DNA of 64,000 nucleotides, taken from the NCBI GenBank assembly GCA_963513935.1, contig OY740772.1, forward strand, positions 99,839,340 to 99,903,339, read 5' to 3'. The notes below the pieces were generated by a model. That model did not search any database, was not told where the DNA came from, and saw only the letters and a list, made by a program, of their open reading frames with translations. The translations under genes were made by a program, and so were the position numbers. Below, piece by piece: positions 12,901-24,900 of this stretch; the first letter of the stretch is position 1, and the number at the start of each line of letters is the position of its first letter. This DNA comes from Aphrophora alni (Eukaryota > Arthropoda > Insecta > Hemiptera > Aphrophoridae).

Positions 12901-15900
12901 AATTAAGAATTTAAGTAAGAATAAATAATTATTGGATTTAAACTAAAATAATATAAGATTAAAATTGAAGAGTTTAAAGTAAATTAAAATGATTTTGAGT
13001 AATAAGTAAATAATTTTGTAATGATATTAAATAAAAATGAGAAGTTTTAATTTTGGATTGTATTAAAGTGAAAGAAATATTCAGATGAATAGTTAGGGTC
13101 TTGGCAAAGAGATAGAGATATTTTTTTCTTTTTAGCAATCAGGAGTAGACACTCTGACGCAAGATAAAAGTTGAGTGATGGACAGCTTAATGATAAGAAG
13201 TTGATGAAGGTTTTTTGATGATGGATAAGACTTGGGTATAAGTGGTTTGATTGATTAGAATATGCAACTAGGTAGATTTAGTGAATCAATAGATTATAAG
13301 ATGTTTAATGTAATTAAAGAGAGAAGATTTCTTATTTTAAAGTTTTGTTTTTTTTAAAAAAGGAATATGAATATTCTTAGTTTGCTGAAACTTTTTTAAT
13401 TTTGGAAATCTATAGGGACCGAATTTGAAAGTTTTTTTTGAAGTTAAAATTTTTTTGTTAAATAAAAGAGAAATCTGTGTTTCAATATTATATATTGAAT
13501 CACAGCTTTGATGGGGTATTTGTAATACCAAAAATGGTAATTTTAACCTAAATAACCAAAAAATGGTTATATTGAGATTTGAATATTTAAAGTAACCCGG
13601 GAAACGTTAAAGTTGAATAAGGGAGGGGGTTTTAGAAGTCAAAAAGATGACTCAAAAATATAGATTATTAAAACTAGGGTAATAAAAGAATTAAATATAG
13701 GTTTCCAAAATAATAATGTCATGTATAAAAAATTAGTTATAAGTTGTAATAAATATTTAGGTAATATTTATATTGTTAGGTAAAATAATTTGAACCGTGT
13801 CAGTGTTGCTAGGTGTGAGAATAATTCTCGCATACGTTGCAGATTAAATAGGACGCTTGGTTGGGAAGCTGGACAAAGAGACATGTGGTTTAGAGTCTTA
13901 AGGGGACAGTTGAGTAAGTCAGACGTGTTTTCAATTCAAAGAAACTTTTTCAAAAAGTAGTGAATATGTGATAAAAGAGTCTTAAGAGGGAGTCTGGCGT
14001 GATCAGATGTATTTTTATATATATAAACTTTTGTAATATGTAGTGAAAACGTTTAGCAGTCTAGTGAAACGTTCAAGTTAGTCAGACGTTGTCTTGTGTA
14101 GAGAATTTTTATAAAATGTGGTAAATACGTTAAAAGTAGCCTTAAGATCAATCTAAAATTGATCTAAGTGACACTCGTTCGAACTTTAATCATGATACTA
14201 ACAGACATTGAGTTATTTGAACAATAAAATAATGAATTCCGTACAGCAAAATGAATCGACCATGTCAGCGACTCGACACGAGACGAGATGTATTGTCTAC
14301 AAGACGGAAACAAGGAATTGTGATTTTAACTAAAAAAAACGTGCCTGGTATACACGTTAAGACTTTATTTCTAAAATCATTTTTGTCTATAATAGGATAA
14401 TAATTTTTTAATGTTTAGTTATAAGTTTAATTGAAAATCTGGAGTTTAATATTGAGACAATGTCTTATATTGTAAAACATGAAATTACTAAAGTAGAATC
14501 CTCTTTTTAAAATAGATAAATTAATGAAACTTTATCTAATTTGCAGAACTAAATTACTAATTACACTAATTCAATTAAATGAACAAAAAATCTTTTTACT
14601 TTTTCTTTTGAGTTGCAACTAAAAAATAAATTTCATGAATAAAATTCAATTTGATTTTTTTATAAAGAAATATGAGGATGTATTAAGCTATGATTTCTGA
14701 ATATGAATGTTTAATAATATTTGATGATAACCTTGTATAAATGTTTTAATATTTGCATTTCAATAAAACATGTTAAGTTTCAGCACAACACTTAAGATTT
14801 CTTTATTTCATCAAGAACCACTGAAGTACACTTTTAAAAGGACTTGCGACCCTGAGAGATTTTAATCATAATAACAATTAACTTCTTTCTTTTCTAAATT
14901 GGTAAGCTAACGCTTCCTGGCGCCCATAAAAAGCTTGGCAAAAGTTTATAAATAATAATAAAAATAAAATCATTTTTTTATATTTTTTTAATAAAAATAA
15001 GTACTCTTCAAGTACGACAAAGGCTCATTTTTTATAACTATTACAATTGAAATGTCTTTTTGTAGGTATGTTCAATTATTGAGGATATTAGTGTTTTATT
15101 TACTGTTAATTAAAGATAATATATAGAGTGATCAACTCAAGATGGCCACCATTAACTTCTTGATGTCCACGCCCGCATATATGCGAGCAGACGACTGCCC
15201 TGCCAGCAGCCCACGCCCGGTATATGCGAGCTGGCGTCAGCTGTTTTATTTCTAATTTTTTTTTTGTGTTAGCGGTTATACTGCTACGACGTATTTGGTA
15301 TTGAACTGTTCAGCAGATTGCAGGGAAATGAGAGGTAATTTTTTTTTAGTGCTTCTTAGTCTGCATCAGGGCAACTTTCGTTTCACTTTCGTTATTTCAC
15401 CAGCTGTCACTGTATAGCTGTGGTATCTTCCTTTGTTGTTGTGTCTTGGTAAACAAACCGTTTATAATGTCTAATTTGTGTGAACGTGAAATATCGGAGT
15501 ATTTATCTCGTGATGATTTTAGTGATTTTTTAGACAGTGATAGTGATAATGATGAGATAATACGTAGTGTAGTGACGTGTTCAAGTTATGAAGTGGAAAA
15601 TGTTCCTGGACCTTCAGGCGATGCAACGACGCATTATAACCTATATTACAATCCAATTCCAGGCCCAACTGTTGTAAATAATGAAATTTATAATTAATTG
15701 TAATAAATATAAGAGTACTGAAAATTATGTACCAAAAACATATATAGCTTGTATATTTGTTCTTTTTTAATTTAACCCTTTGGGTGCCACGGTGACGATC
15801 TATCGTCACCATTTTTTCGTGCGAGAAGTGCCACGGTGACGATCTATCGTCACCATTTTTCCGTGCGAGAAATGCCACGGTGACGATCCATCGCCACTGC

Positions 15901-18900
15901 GTATTTCGTAGTTTAATTAATTTATTTGTAATCTGCTATATAGTATTTCGGTGTTTTAAAATACTTTGTGGTATATCCAGTGATATTCAGTGGTGGAAAA
16001 AATTTTGTTTTAGCTAACTAAACAGATGACAACAATTACTGATGCACAAAATCAGCTGTTGTCATTTTCACTTGCAGGTTAGAAGTGTACTGATATTATT
16101 GTGTGTTGATATTATTTTCTCGCTACAGTCATCAGTTTTTTTTGAAGTTTGTTGTTCGTGTTATTTTATTATTTGTTTGTTGAAGGTTATTATTTTAGTT
16201 ATTACAAGTTTAAAGTAGTATTTTGGATAATATATTGCTTTGAAATGGCGGAAGAAAATCTAAGAGGTAGCGAAGTAGACAGATTACTTTTAGGTTATTC
16301 AGACGATGACTCTTTAGCCTCTGAAGATTATTTGTTACATTTATTTGGGGATGACAGTGATCTAGACCCGTTATATCAACCAGAAAGTGATAGTAACAAT
16401 CAGTTTAGTGATAGTGATATTGATTTAAACTTAGATTAACCTAGTACATCAGGTAAACAAAATAGGCCTAGGATAGGTTGGGATAGGTTAGTTCTGAGAT
16501 AAAAGTTTTTTGTTTGAGTTTGGTTTTCAACCAAATAATTTAAAAATTTGGTCACTTATAGAAAACAGTATATAGATAGAAAATAGCACACTTCCCATAT
16601 GTAAAATATTTTTGGTTTGTGAGGTAAAAAAAAAAAATGTAAATTTTTTTTTTCTAAATTATCTAAAGTTTGGTTTTTAATAAATAATTTTTTTTTACAT
16701 ATAGAATCCAACTTATTTACAAATATAATTGTAGCCTAGGTAACACTGAACATTTTGACACTAAATTTGTTAAGATATCTTGTATACAATTTAATCTGTG
16801 TCAATTATAACAAAGTTCTCCAAAAAACCATTTATACCTGTGGCATTTTTGGGTGAGTCTGTGCATTTTAGATGTGTTACCGAATTTTCCAGTTATGAAA
16901 ATTTTCTTGTGGCACTCAAAGGGTTAATGTAAAAGCTACAATAAACAGTGTGAAAATCTGCATTTTTTACTTTTACGATTGTTTACATTTTTGCATATAA
17001 GTTATAATATTTTTTATGATATATGCCTATATATTAATATACATTTTTGTGCAGGGAATTAAATTTCCTACAAAATGTATGTAACGATTTTACAATAAAG
17101 AAAAATTTATAGTTTTACTATAACTTTACTTTTGAAATTTCAATATAAATTTTTTTTACATAAAAATAAAGTAAAAAAAAATTGGCCTAGATAATGTAAT
17201 TTTTTATACCATTTTCATGTTCCCCTGTTTTTTCTGAACAAAAAAATATATATTGATAGGTTTGCTTCATATTTAGATTTTATATGAATTTTCATAATAA
17301 TCTCTGCAAATTTGCGAAAAATACCCGGGCTGGAGCTTATATTATACTTATCATAAGTCGGGCTTCAAAAGGTTAAGATTTCTAAAACTATACAAATACA
17401 GAAAAATTTGAATGGGAAACCTTCCCTACTTTTATGGGATTTAAAAATTAGATATCCAAATTTTTTAAATTCACCGCCATTTTCCAACATTCAATGTATT
17501 GGCCAACTTAATTTTTTTAAATAGCGGCATCTTGTTTTTGTGGTGCTTTTGTATAAAACATGTAAGTTAAAGACTTTTTTATTATTTTGTATTTTTTAAT
17601 AAACACAACTGTTTAAAATCTACAGCCTATGACAGATGGAAATTTATTATTTATTAGAATTTTAGTGGAAGTTTAAGATTATTTTACTTTCAATTTAGGT
17701 AAAATTACATTATTTAAGTTTTTGGCCTACATTAAATCAGCTGTATTAACCTAAAGAAGCCAATGTTAAGTAGATCTTATATTCTGTAGGAAATTGAATG
17801 GCTCCCCGGAAAAACGTTACAAGCGCCAAAATTAGAGTATGCGGGTTTTTTATGGAAAACAGTTCCTTGTGCTTCTATCTGTCACGTGGTGACATCTACT
17901 GGCCAATTTTGTAACTACAACTTGGAATTATGGGTAGATGAAGTTCGCGCTCCCTGGAAGAACGTTTCATATGCAGCGCATAGGCAGTCAGGACCATGTC
18001 TTCACCGGTGTCAGGCCTTGTTAAGCATTTAAATAGAGGCAAAAAGCGAAAGTTAAATGTAGATTCTTGGAAGAAGGAAGTTAAGAAGAGTCGTAGGAAT
18101 AGTGGGAAGGAGTATTCAAACTAAAAGAATGAAGTAGTACCTGAAAAAATACCTATTTCTGAGGTAAGTGGAAAAACGTTACTTGTGCTGACCACCACCC
18201 TGAACTAATATACTGGATCTAGCATTTAAAGAATAAATGAACCAGACTTAAATTTTATTCCTGTTTACTGTATGGACTGTTTGATTAAAGGATTTCACAT
18301 GTTCCTGCACACACGAGGGCTGCAAAATCATACCTTTTGATGCAAAGTTGGAGCTCTTCAATTCATTTTACGATAAGACATACTCGGAACAATCCTGCTA
18401 CTTGGCATCACTGATGGAAATTTCTGAACCTGCTCGACGTAGAGTTGAAGAGAAAACTTCTCAACGTCACTGTACTGTTACGTACCGATTGAACATTAAC
18501 AAAAAGAGCATTCAGGTATGTCAAAAACATATTTTATCCATATTCAATGTGACAAAGCGAAGAATTCAAATGATTGTTGAAACCTTAAGTCAGGAAAAAA
18601 CTTGAACGATTTGCGAGGTAAACACAGCAACCGCCCTCACAAAATAAAGGACGATGATATCACTTTGGCAAAACAACACATTGCTAGCTTTCCATCCCAA
18701 GAAAGCCATTATGGGAGAAATTCTAGCAAAAAACTTTGCCTAAACCCAAATCTTAACATATCTAAAATGCACGAGCTGTTCTTAAAAAAGTACCCAGAGT
18801 CTAAAATAAATCTTCACAAATACAGAATGATTTTTAATGAGGATTTTAATCTCAGATTTGGTGTCCCAAGATCAGACACATGTACTGTATGTGACAAACT

Positions 18901-21900
18901 TTTTGTTCACTTATCTGCAGCTGATGACGAACAAACCAGAAATCGCATTATAAGGGAAACACAGCTGCACCATTTAAAAGCAGAAAAAGCATACAAAACT
19001 CTAAATGAAGATGTAGAAAATGCAAAAAATAATGACAATGCCATTGTTTTGTGTGTTGATCTTGAACAGGTATTGTTCACACCTAACCTCATGCACTCTG
19101 ATGTTTATTATCAAAGGCAATATTCAAATTATAATTTGGCTATCCATAATATGGGCAGTAACGAGGTAACGATGAACGTTTGGCACGAAACTATCGCTAA
19201 ACGCGGTTCTGCTGAAATAAGTTCCTGTATTCTAAGATACATTTTGAAAACCTTTAACAAACTTAAACCTCACCAACAACGCAGTCTTATTGTATGGTCA
19301 GATAGGTGCACTGGACAGAACAACAACTGGAAAATGATAGCATTATATCATTACCTTGTTTGCGCCAAGTATTTCACTGAGGTCAATCAAAAGTTTTTAA
19401 TGACCGGGCACAGCTTTCTTCCCTGTGACAGGGATTTTGCCCTCATTGAAAGATGCAAAAAAACAGCAACCCTGTTTTTTACAGCAACCCTGTACCTCAA
19501 CACGTTTGGACAATGATTGAAACCGCTCGTCCTTCAAAACCATTTCATGTTGTGGTTATGGAACAGGATGATTTTATTGATTTGTCTCCAGCTGAACAGC
19601 AGTTGAATAAAAACTCCAAACTTATTAAAATTAGTCAAGGAAGATGGATTCAGATCCGATCAGACGATCCAAGCCAAATTCGTCTGAGAAAAACCCACAA
19701 TCTTCTAGAGACATGGACAACAGATGTCATCCTAAAAAAACCTAGAGGTCGACATCCACCTCATCTTGAAACTTTGTATAAAGTGATTGACCCCCTTGAG
19801 TTCCCAAAAATGTACGAGGGTCCTTTGCCAATATCTAAAGGAAAAAAAGATGATTTGCTGGCTATGTTAGAATTGCTACCTGAAGAGCACAGACAGTTCT
19901 ACCAAGAAATCCCAAGTGAATAAACAATATCAGTTTAAGACAAAAACTGTAGATTTTGTATGATTTGTTTACAAGATATTGTGTGTGTTCATGTAGTTAA
20001 TTAAAATGCAATAAATTGTAAAATAAAAGTCTTTCACTTACAGTTTGAAATTGTTTGTACCTCAACAATGACATCTTGCAGCTATTATAACTTTATTCTT
20101 CATAAAACGTTCCAAACGCCAGTATTCCGGATTGCGATGTTTTAGTGGAAAAACGTTGCTTGTGCATATCATCTATGCTCAAGCAACGTTTTTCCACTAC
20201 ATTTGCACTTAAAATGTTAACAAATTAGTATTTAAGACTTTTATTTAGAAAAATCCTAAACATATTGTTTTGACTAGACTTATGAAGTACATCCTTAAAA
20301 AAAAAAGGAAAGAATCTCAAACATTTAGCCACTTTAACGTTTTTTTTTAGTTTGTGTAAAGTTAAAAAAACGGCGTTTGGAACGTTTTTCCGGGGAGCCA
20401 TTCAATTATATTTTTACCCCAAATTGAAGATAAAATATATATTTAAAAATCCACTAAAACTGTAGTAAATAATTAATTTCAAATCTTTCATAGACTGTAG
20501 ATTCTAAATAGTTGAGATTATAAAAATAAACATGAATAAAAAAATCTTAAAATTACACGTTCATAACAAAATATTGTGTTGCTATTTAATAAAAATTAAC
20601 TTGGCCACAAATATTGAAAAATGATGGTAATTTTTCAAATTTGGATAGCATATTTAAAAAAAATCACATTAAAAAGTAGGGAAGGTTCCACATTTAAAGT
20701 TTTAGACATCCCAGTGGTAGACATTTTAAGTTTAATAACTTGTATACAACACATATATAAGTACCTGATAGACAGCATCACTTGGATAAGTAAGGGTGAG
20801 AACATAATAAAAATGTATATAAGTTAAAATCCAACATAGTTAATAATGTAAAACAAATCAGAGACAAATAAATGATCTAAGAACAACATTGAAAGAAAGA
20901 TGAATGTTATTATTTTTTAATTATTCTTTTCTCAACATAAATATATATATTAATGATAAATTATACATCCAATAATGCCCCACATTCATGTTTAGGATGA
21001 GAAGTATTAGACAAATTAATATTTGATTATACATAAAAACACACAGAACACAAATTAAGAATAATAACTTGAAAATAATGATCATTGTCCTTTCTGTCAT
21101 AAGTACTATCATTTCTCAACCCTTCCTACTCTACTGTTTCCTTTCTCTTCCAATTTTGGTTGTTTTAGCCTTGTTTTGTTTTCAATTTAGTAGTTTGAAA
21201 ATGTCTAACAGCGAAACATATATTGCTCAAGAAAGCTTTTTTGTGGAATTAAATAATTGTTTCATTATTTCCATTAACATGGAATTCCGTCAAGCACCTT
21301 TATATTATGTCTGCAATAACAGATAAGTACAGGTTTTTTCTTACATTTGTAAAATGTCATCAGCCATTAAATTATTAATAATTTTAATAATTAGTATTAT
21401 TATTATTTTTAGGATGGGTGGCCAAAGTATGGCTACAATTCAATCGCGGCATTGGGAGTAAGATAGAGGTGTTAAACATACAAAAGATTATTCACATACT
21501 GCTGTTTCATAAATCACTTTTTTTGTTCAAGTTATAAATATGCCTATTTCATTGATAATAGATTATTAGTTCAAAGTAACTAATCTGGTTTACTCCTTTA
21601 CGTCAGAATTTAGCTAAATTGGTTTCTCGCGTATTTCCACATCTGAAAATGGTAGATTTACCCCATTTCAGAACAATTTTTAGGTCTATATTCAAGATAA
21701 CATAACAAATATAAATGCTTGTTTAATAGTATATAATTTATCAGTTTCTGAATAAATGCATTTTTTTATACGTGGAAAAAATACTTAAAAATACTTTCAT
21801 TAAGTACTTTTACTTGGTGTAATCAATCTAAAGATAATTTTTTTAAATTGTAAATAGAAACTATGTGAATTTGAGTGTAGGGATTGCCTGATACACATGT

Positions 21901-24900
21901 TTATCTCTTGCACATCAATACCAACTTCAGTATTAGTAGGCAACAATCGTTATAAAGATTATGGATAAACTTATTGTGTGTTTATATTTAATTTATGTCA
22001 ATATGTCATTGTTTAAACAGTTTTAACAAGTGTTAATATGTGTTACCGATTTTTGATTATTAATTTTAATAGTGTTTTTTCAAGTATTATGAACTCAATA
22101 ATAATTACCAGTTTTAATGGGACAACTCAATCATATGGCTGAACGACTTCATGATAAGTTGGATCTGACGTTCACGGTTTAACTGTTGAAACCGGCTATC
22201 CTTGTGGATGAAATTTGGATTGTGTGATGGGGGGGGGGGAAAAGGTAATTAACTTATAATATATAATCCAGAAGGCTACACTAAACATTGTTTTAAAAAT
22301 TCAAGGATTGCTTGTTTAATAGTATAAGATATTAAAAAACAGAAATAGTAGTTATTAGAGTAGAGTCTTGGTTATCCGCCCTTCGATTATTCACCATTCC
22401 GTGTCATCAGCCACCACAGCGGACGGTAATAATGGAACAAAAATAGTGTGTCAATAGTTTGCAGATGAGAGTGTACATGCTACACTCTCTTTGTGATTTC
22501 TTCTGACTGTACCGTTGGAATTTGGATTTGGTGCCAGCCAGCTTGTGAGATTCACAAACTAACGCGTTTGCCTTTAGTACACTACAGTTTTTTGTTGTTT
22601 GTTGTAGTGAGCAGTGAAGCTATTTTCACATGGTGTGTTCGTGAGTGACTAGTGCAGTTTTAGTGAAAGTGTTGTAGAGTAATAATCACAATGATGACTA
22701 CGAAAAGAAAGAAAATGGTTTTATCAATAAAAGACAAGCTTGAGGCATTAAAAAGGCTGAATAAAGAGGAAATGTTGCAGAAGCTTGCTGACCACTACGG
22801 TGTCGGTAGTCACGAAGTTTGAGATTGGAAGAAGAGACAATTAGAATTAGAAGGATGGTATTTCTCACAAATGACTGAGATGCTTTATAAGACAGAAAAA
22901 GTATGAAAAGAAGTGATTATGAAAAAGTTAGTGAAACTTTGTACATTTGGTTTACCCAGCTCAAGAGAAAGGGTAGTCTATTTCGGGACCTATCTTCAAA
23001 GAAAAGCCGTTGCAGTTTCAAAAAGAATTTAATGAAGATGATGCAGATTTTACAGCAAGCGATGGCTCGCTTGATAAATGGAAAAAGCATCATGGAATTC
23101 GTCAGTTAAATATTTCCGGCGAGGAACTGTCATCATACTTTGAAAAAATGGAGCAGTTTAATAAAAAATTTTAAGAATTTGTTAAAGCTGAAAGCTTAAC
23201 AAGGAGATCAAATATTTAATTGTGACGAGACAGGCATTAATTTCAAAATGTTCCTGAGTAAGAGCCTTGCAGCTAGAGCTAAAGCTGCAGCCCCTAGATA
23301 TAAACGTAGTAAAGAGAGAGTGACAATTTTAGCGTATAGCAATGTCACACAGCAAACTATAAAATGGGCCAGGCAATGATAGGAAAATCCAAAAACCCTA
23401 CGACTTTTAAAGCCATTTCAAAACAAGTTCTCCAAATAAAATATTTTAATCAAAAAAGTGCTTGGATGATCAATGAAATTTTTAAAGAATGGTTATTTAA
23501 AGAGTTTGTTCCTTCTACAAATAAGTTTTTAAAAGGCAACAACCTACCCCAACTCACTCTGATGCAGAATAACTTAGAAATGATGACATAAAGGCTATGT
23601 TTCTGCCACTTAATGTGACTGCCAATTGTTAGCCAATAGACCAGGTTGTTTTGGAAACGCTTAAACGAAACTACAGAAGAAAGCTACTGTCAGCAGTCAT
23701 ACATACAAGAAATTGAAGATAGTCAAGACTTGATTAAGAAGTTGAAAAGTATAAATTTGAATGATGTCGCTTATTGGGTCGCAAGGGCCTGGGCCGATGT
23801 CGGGGCACAAAAAATGTGAAGTCATGGATTAAGCTGTTAAAGTTATGGCTGAAAGCATACTAGATGAACGTCATGAAAGTATTTTGCTCCTAGTGCAACA
23901 TATCCCTGGATGTAAGGATGCATCGTTGGATGAAATAAGGAAATGGCTTTCAGGAGACGACCAATATGAAATAACTGACAAAGAAATTGTCACACTATGA
24001 TGCAATTGTTCAATAGCGATGATGTTGTTGAAGATTTAGACTCTGAAACTGTTGAATCCCAAAATGTAGCACACAAGTAAGAGGTTAAAATTCTTGAAGT
24101 AGCTATTCAGTACGTCGAGCAGCAAGAGGAAACTAGGGTTCTTGACATTATGATGCTCCAAAAATGGAGAGACTTGGCAGCAAAGAAGTGGGAATCATCA
24201 GGAAGGCAGTCGAAGATCACTAATTTGTTTTTCACTCATCATGAACTGAACATTCCCAACATTTTAATCAATTTTTTTCATGAAAATTTACAGAATTTTA
24301 AAATTGAAGTGTGAAGTACTACAGTAGGCCTATTTATTTTCTCTTTTTTTGTAAGTGTATAACTGTTATATTGTTACTTGTTCTCTAAAATGTTTCACTA
24401 TAATTTTGCAATGTACTGTAATTGTACAGTACTGTAATTACTGTATATTTTTTTATTGATTCGTTGTAAAACGTAATGTTTACTCACTACATTTACAAAA
24501 TTAAAACGTAATTGTACAATAAATTTGTATTTTATTCAACCCTCCCTAATATCTGCCATTTCAGCTTATCCCAACTTTCTGCTGGCCAGTTTATGGTGGA
24601 TAACCGAGACTCTGCTGTATTATGTATCTCTGAGAAATTGAAACAGATAACTAAGATACTTACAAGAGGAAATTGGCACCCATACCCACAGCTTTGGCAG
24701 CAGAGATGAGTCCTTCAGTCCATTGGTGATTGCGTTTATAAAACTCTTTAGCAGAAGCAGAACCCTATAAGTACAAAAAACTTGCTTATCTAACTCTTTT
24801 TATAAAATTCCATTTAAAGGCAAATAAATGTATACCATTTGTTTCAAATGTATTAGATAATTAATGTATTACAGTTTTTTTTTGTAATGATGTTTCTCTA

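Larger units (their letters stand above)
6593..15045 (+). mobile_element. Full-length LTR retrotransposon lacking recognisable pol (LARD-like)
   Basis: Two 1525-bp direct LTRs (6593-8117, 13521-15045) start TGTAATACC and end CTATTACA, and are flanked by a 4-bp target duplication ATTG (6589-6592, 15046-15049). Every segment I compared between the LTRs is identical, indicating recent insertion. The 5.4-kb interior contains a single 556-codon ORF in the gag position and about 3.5 kb without any open frame for protease, reverse transcriptase, RNase H or integrase. I saw no primer-binding site starting TGG after the left LTR. A short G-rich tract (GATGGGG) precedes the right LTR. The element must be mobilised in trans by a relative. 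It lies antisense to Hip1 in the largest intron. Confidence 0.9.
15776..16923 (+). mobile_element. Nested piggyBac-like element (1148 bp)
   Basis: Flanked by TTAA at 15772-15775 and 16924-16927, with 15-bp inverted repeats CCCTTTG(G/A)GTGCCAC at both ends. The left end continues into two complete 44-bp tandem units and a partial third, each centred on a palindrome GGTGACGATCTATCGTCACC. It contains an ORF (16149-16439) with an acidic piggyBac-type N-terminus but no catalytic domain, so it is non-autonomous. It sits inside the outer piggyBac-like element, giving a clear order of insertion. Confidence 0.8.
15156..17372 (+). mobile_element. piggyBac-like element (outer, host of a nested element)
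   Basis: Flanked by TTAA at 15152-15155 and 17373-17376. The termini are imperfect inverted repeats: CTTCTTGATGTCC at the left and CCTTTTGAAGCCC on the opposite strand at the right. Inside the left end the block CCACGCCCG-(CA/G)-TATATGCGAGC occurs twice (15167-15188, 15211-15231). It encodes only the N-terminus of a piggyBac-like transposase (15467-15697) and was later split by a second piggyBac-like insertion at 15776-16923. It is non-autonomous. Confidence 0.7.
17796..20403 (+). mobile_element. DNA transposon with 32-bp TIRs and an unclassified transposase
   Basis: Terminal inverted repeats 17796-17827 and 20372-20403 begin GAATGGCTCCCCGGAAAAAC and match at 30 of 32 positions. Both sides are flanked by AATT (17792-17795, 20404-20407), either a 4-bp palindromic target duplication or a 4-bp extension of the repeat. 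The interior holds a spliced-looking, broken transposase gene (17996-19923) and several internal copies of the terminal motif GGAAAAACGTT, including a 57-bp hairpin at 20143-20199. I recognise the protein as a family common in insect genomes as uncharacterised proteins, but I cannot assign it to a named superfamily. Confidence 0.85.

Noticed and set aside
21069..21326. 85-codon plus-strand frame with a hydrophobic start
   Set aside because: It looks superficially like a signal peptide, but has no homologous motif, stands alone in an intron, and such frames are common in this composition.
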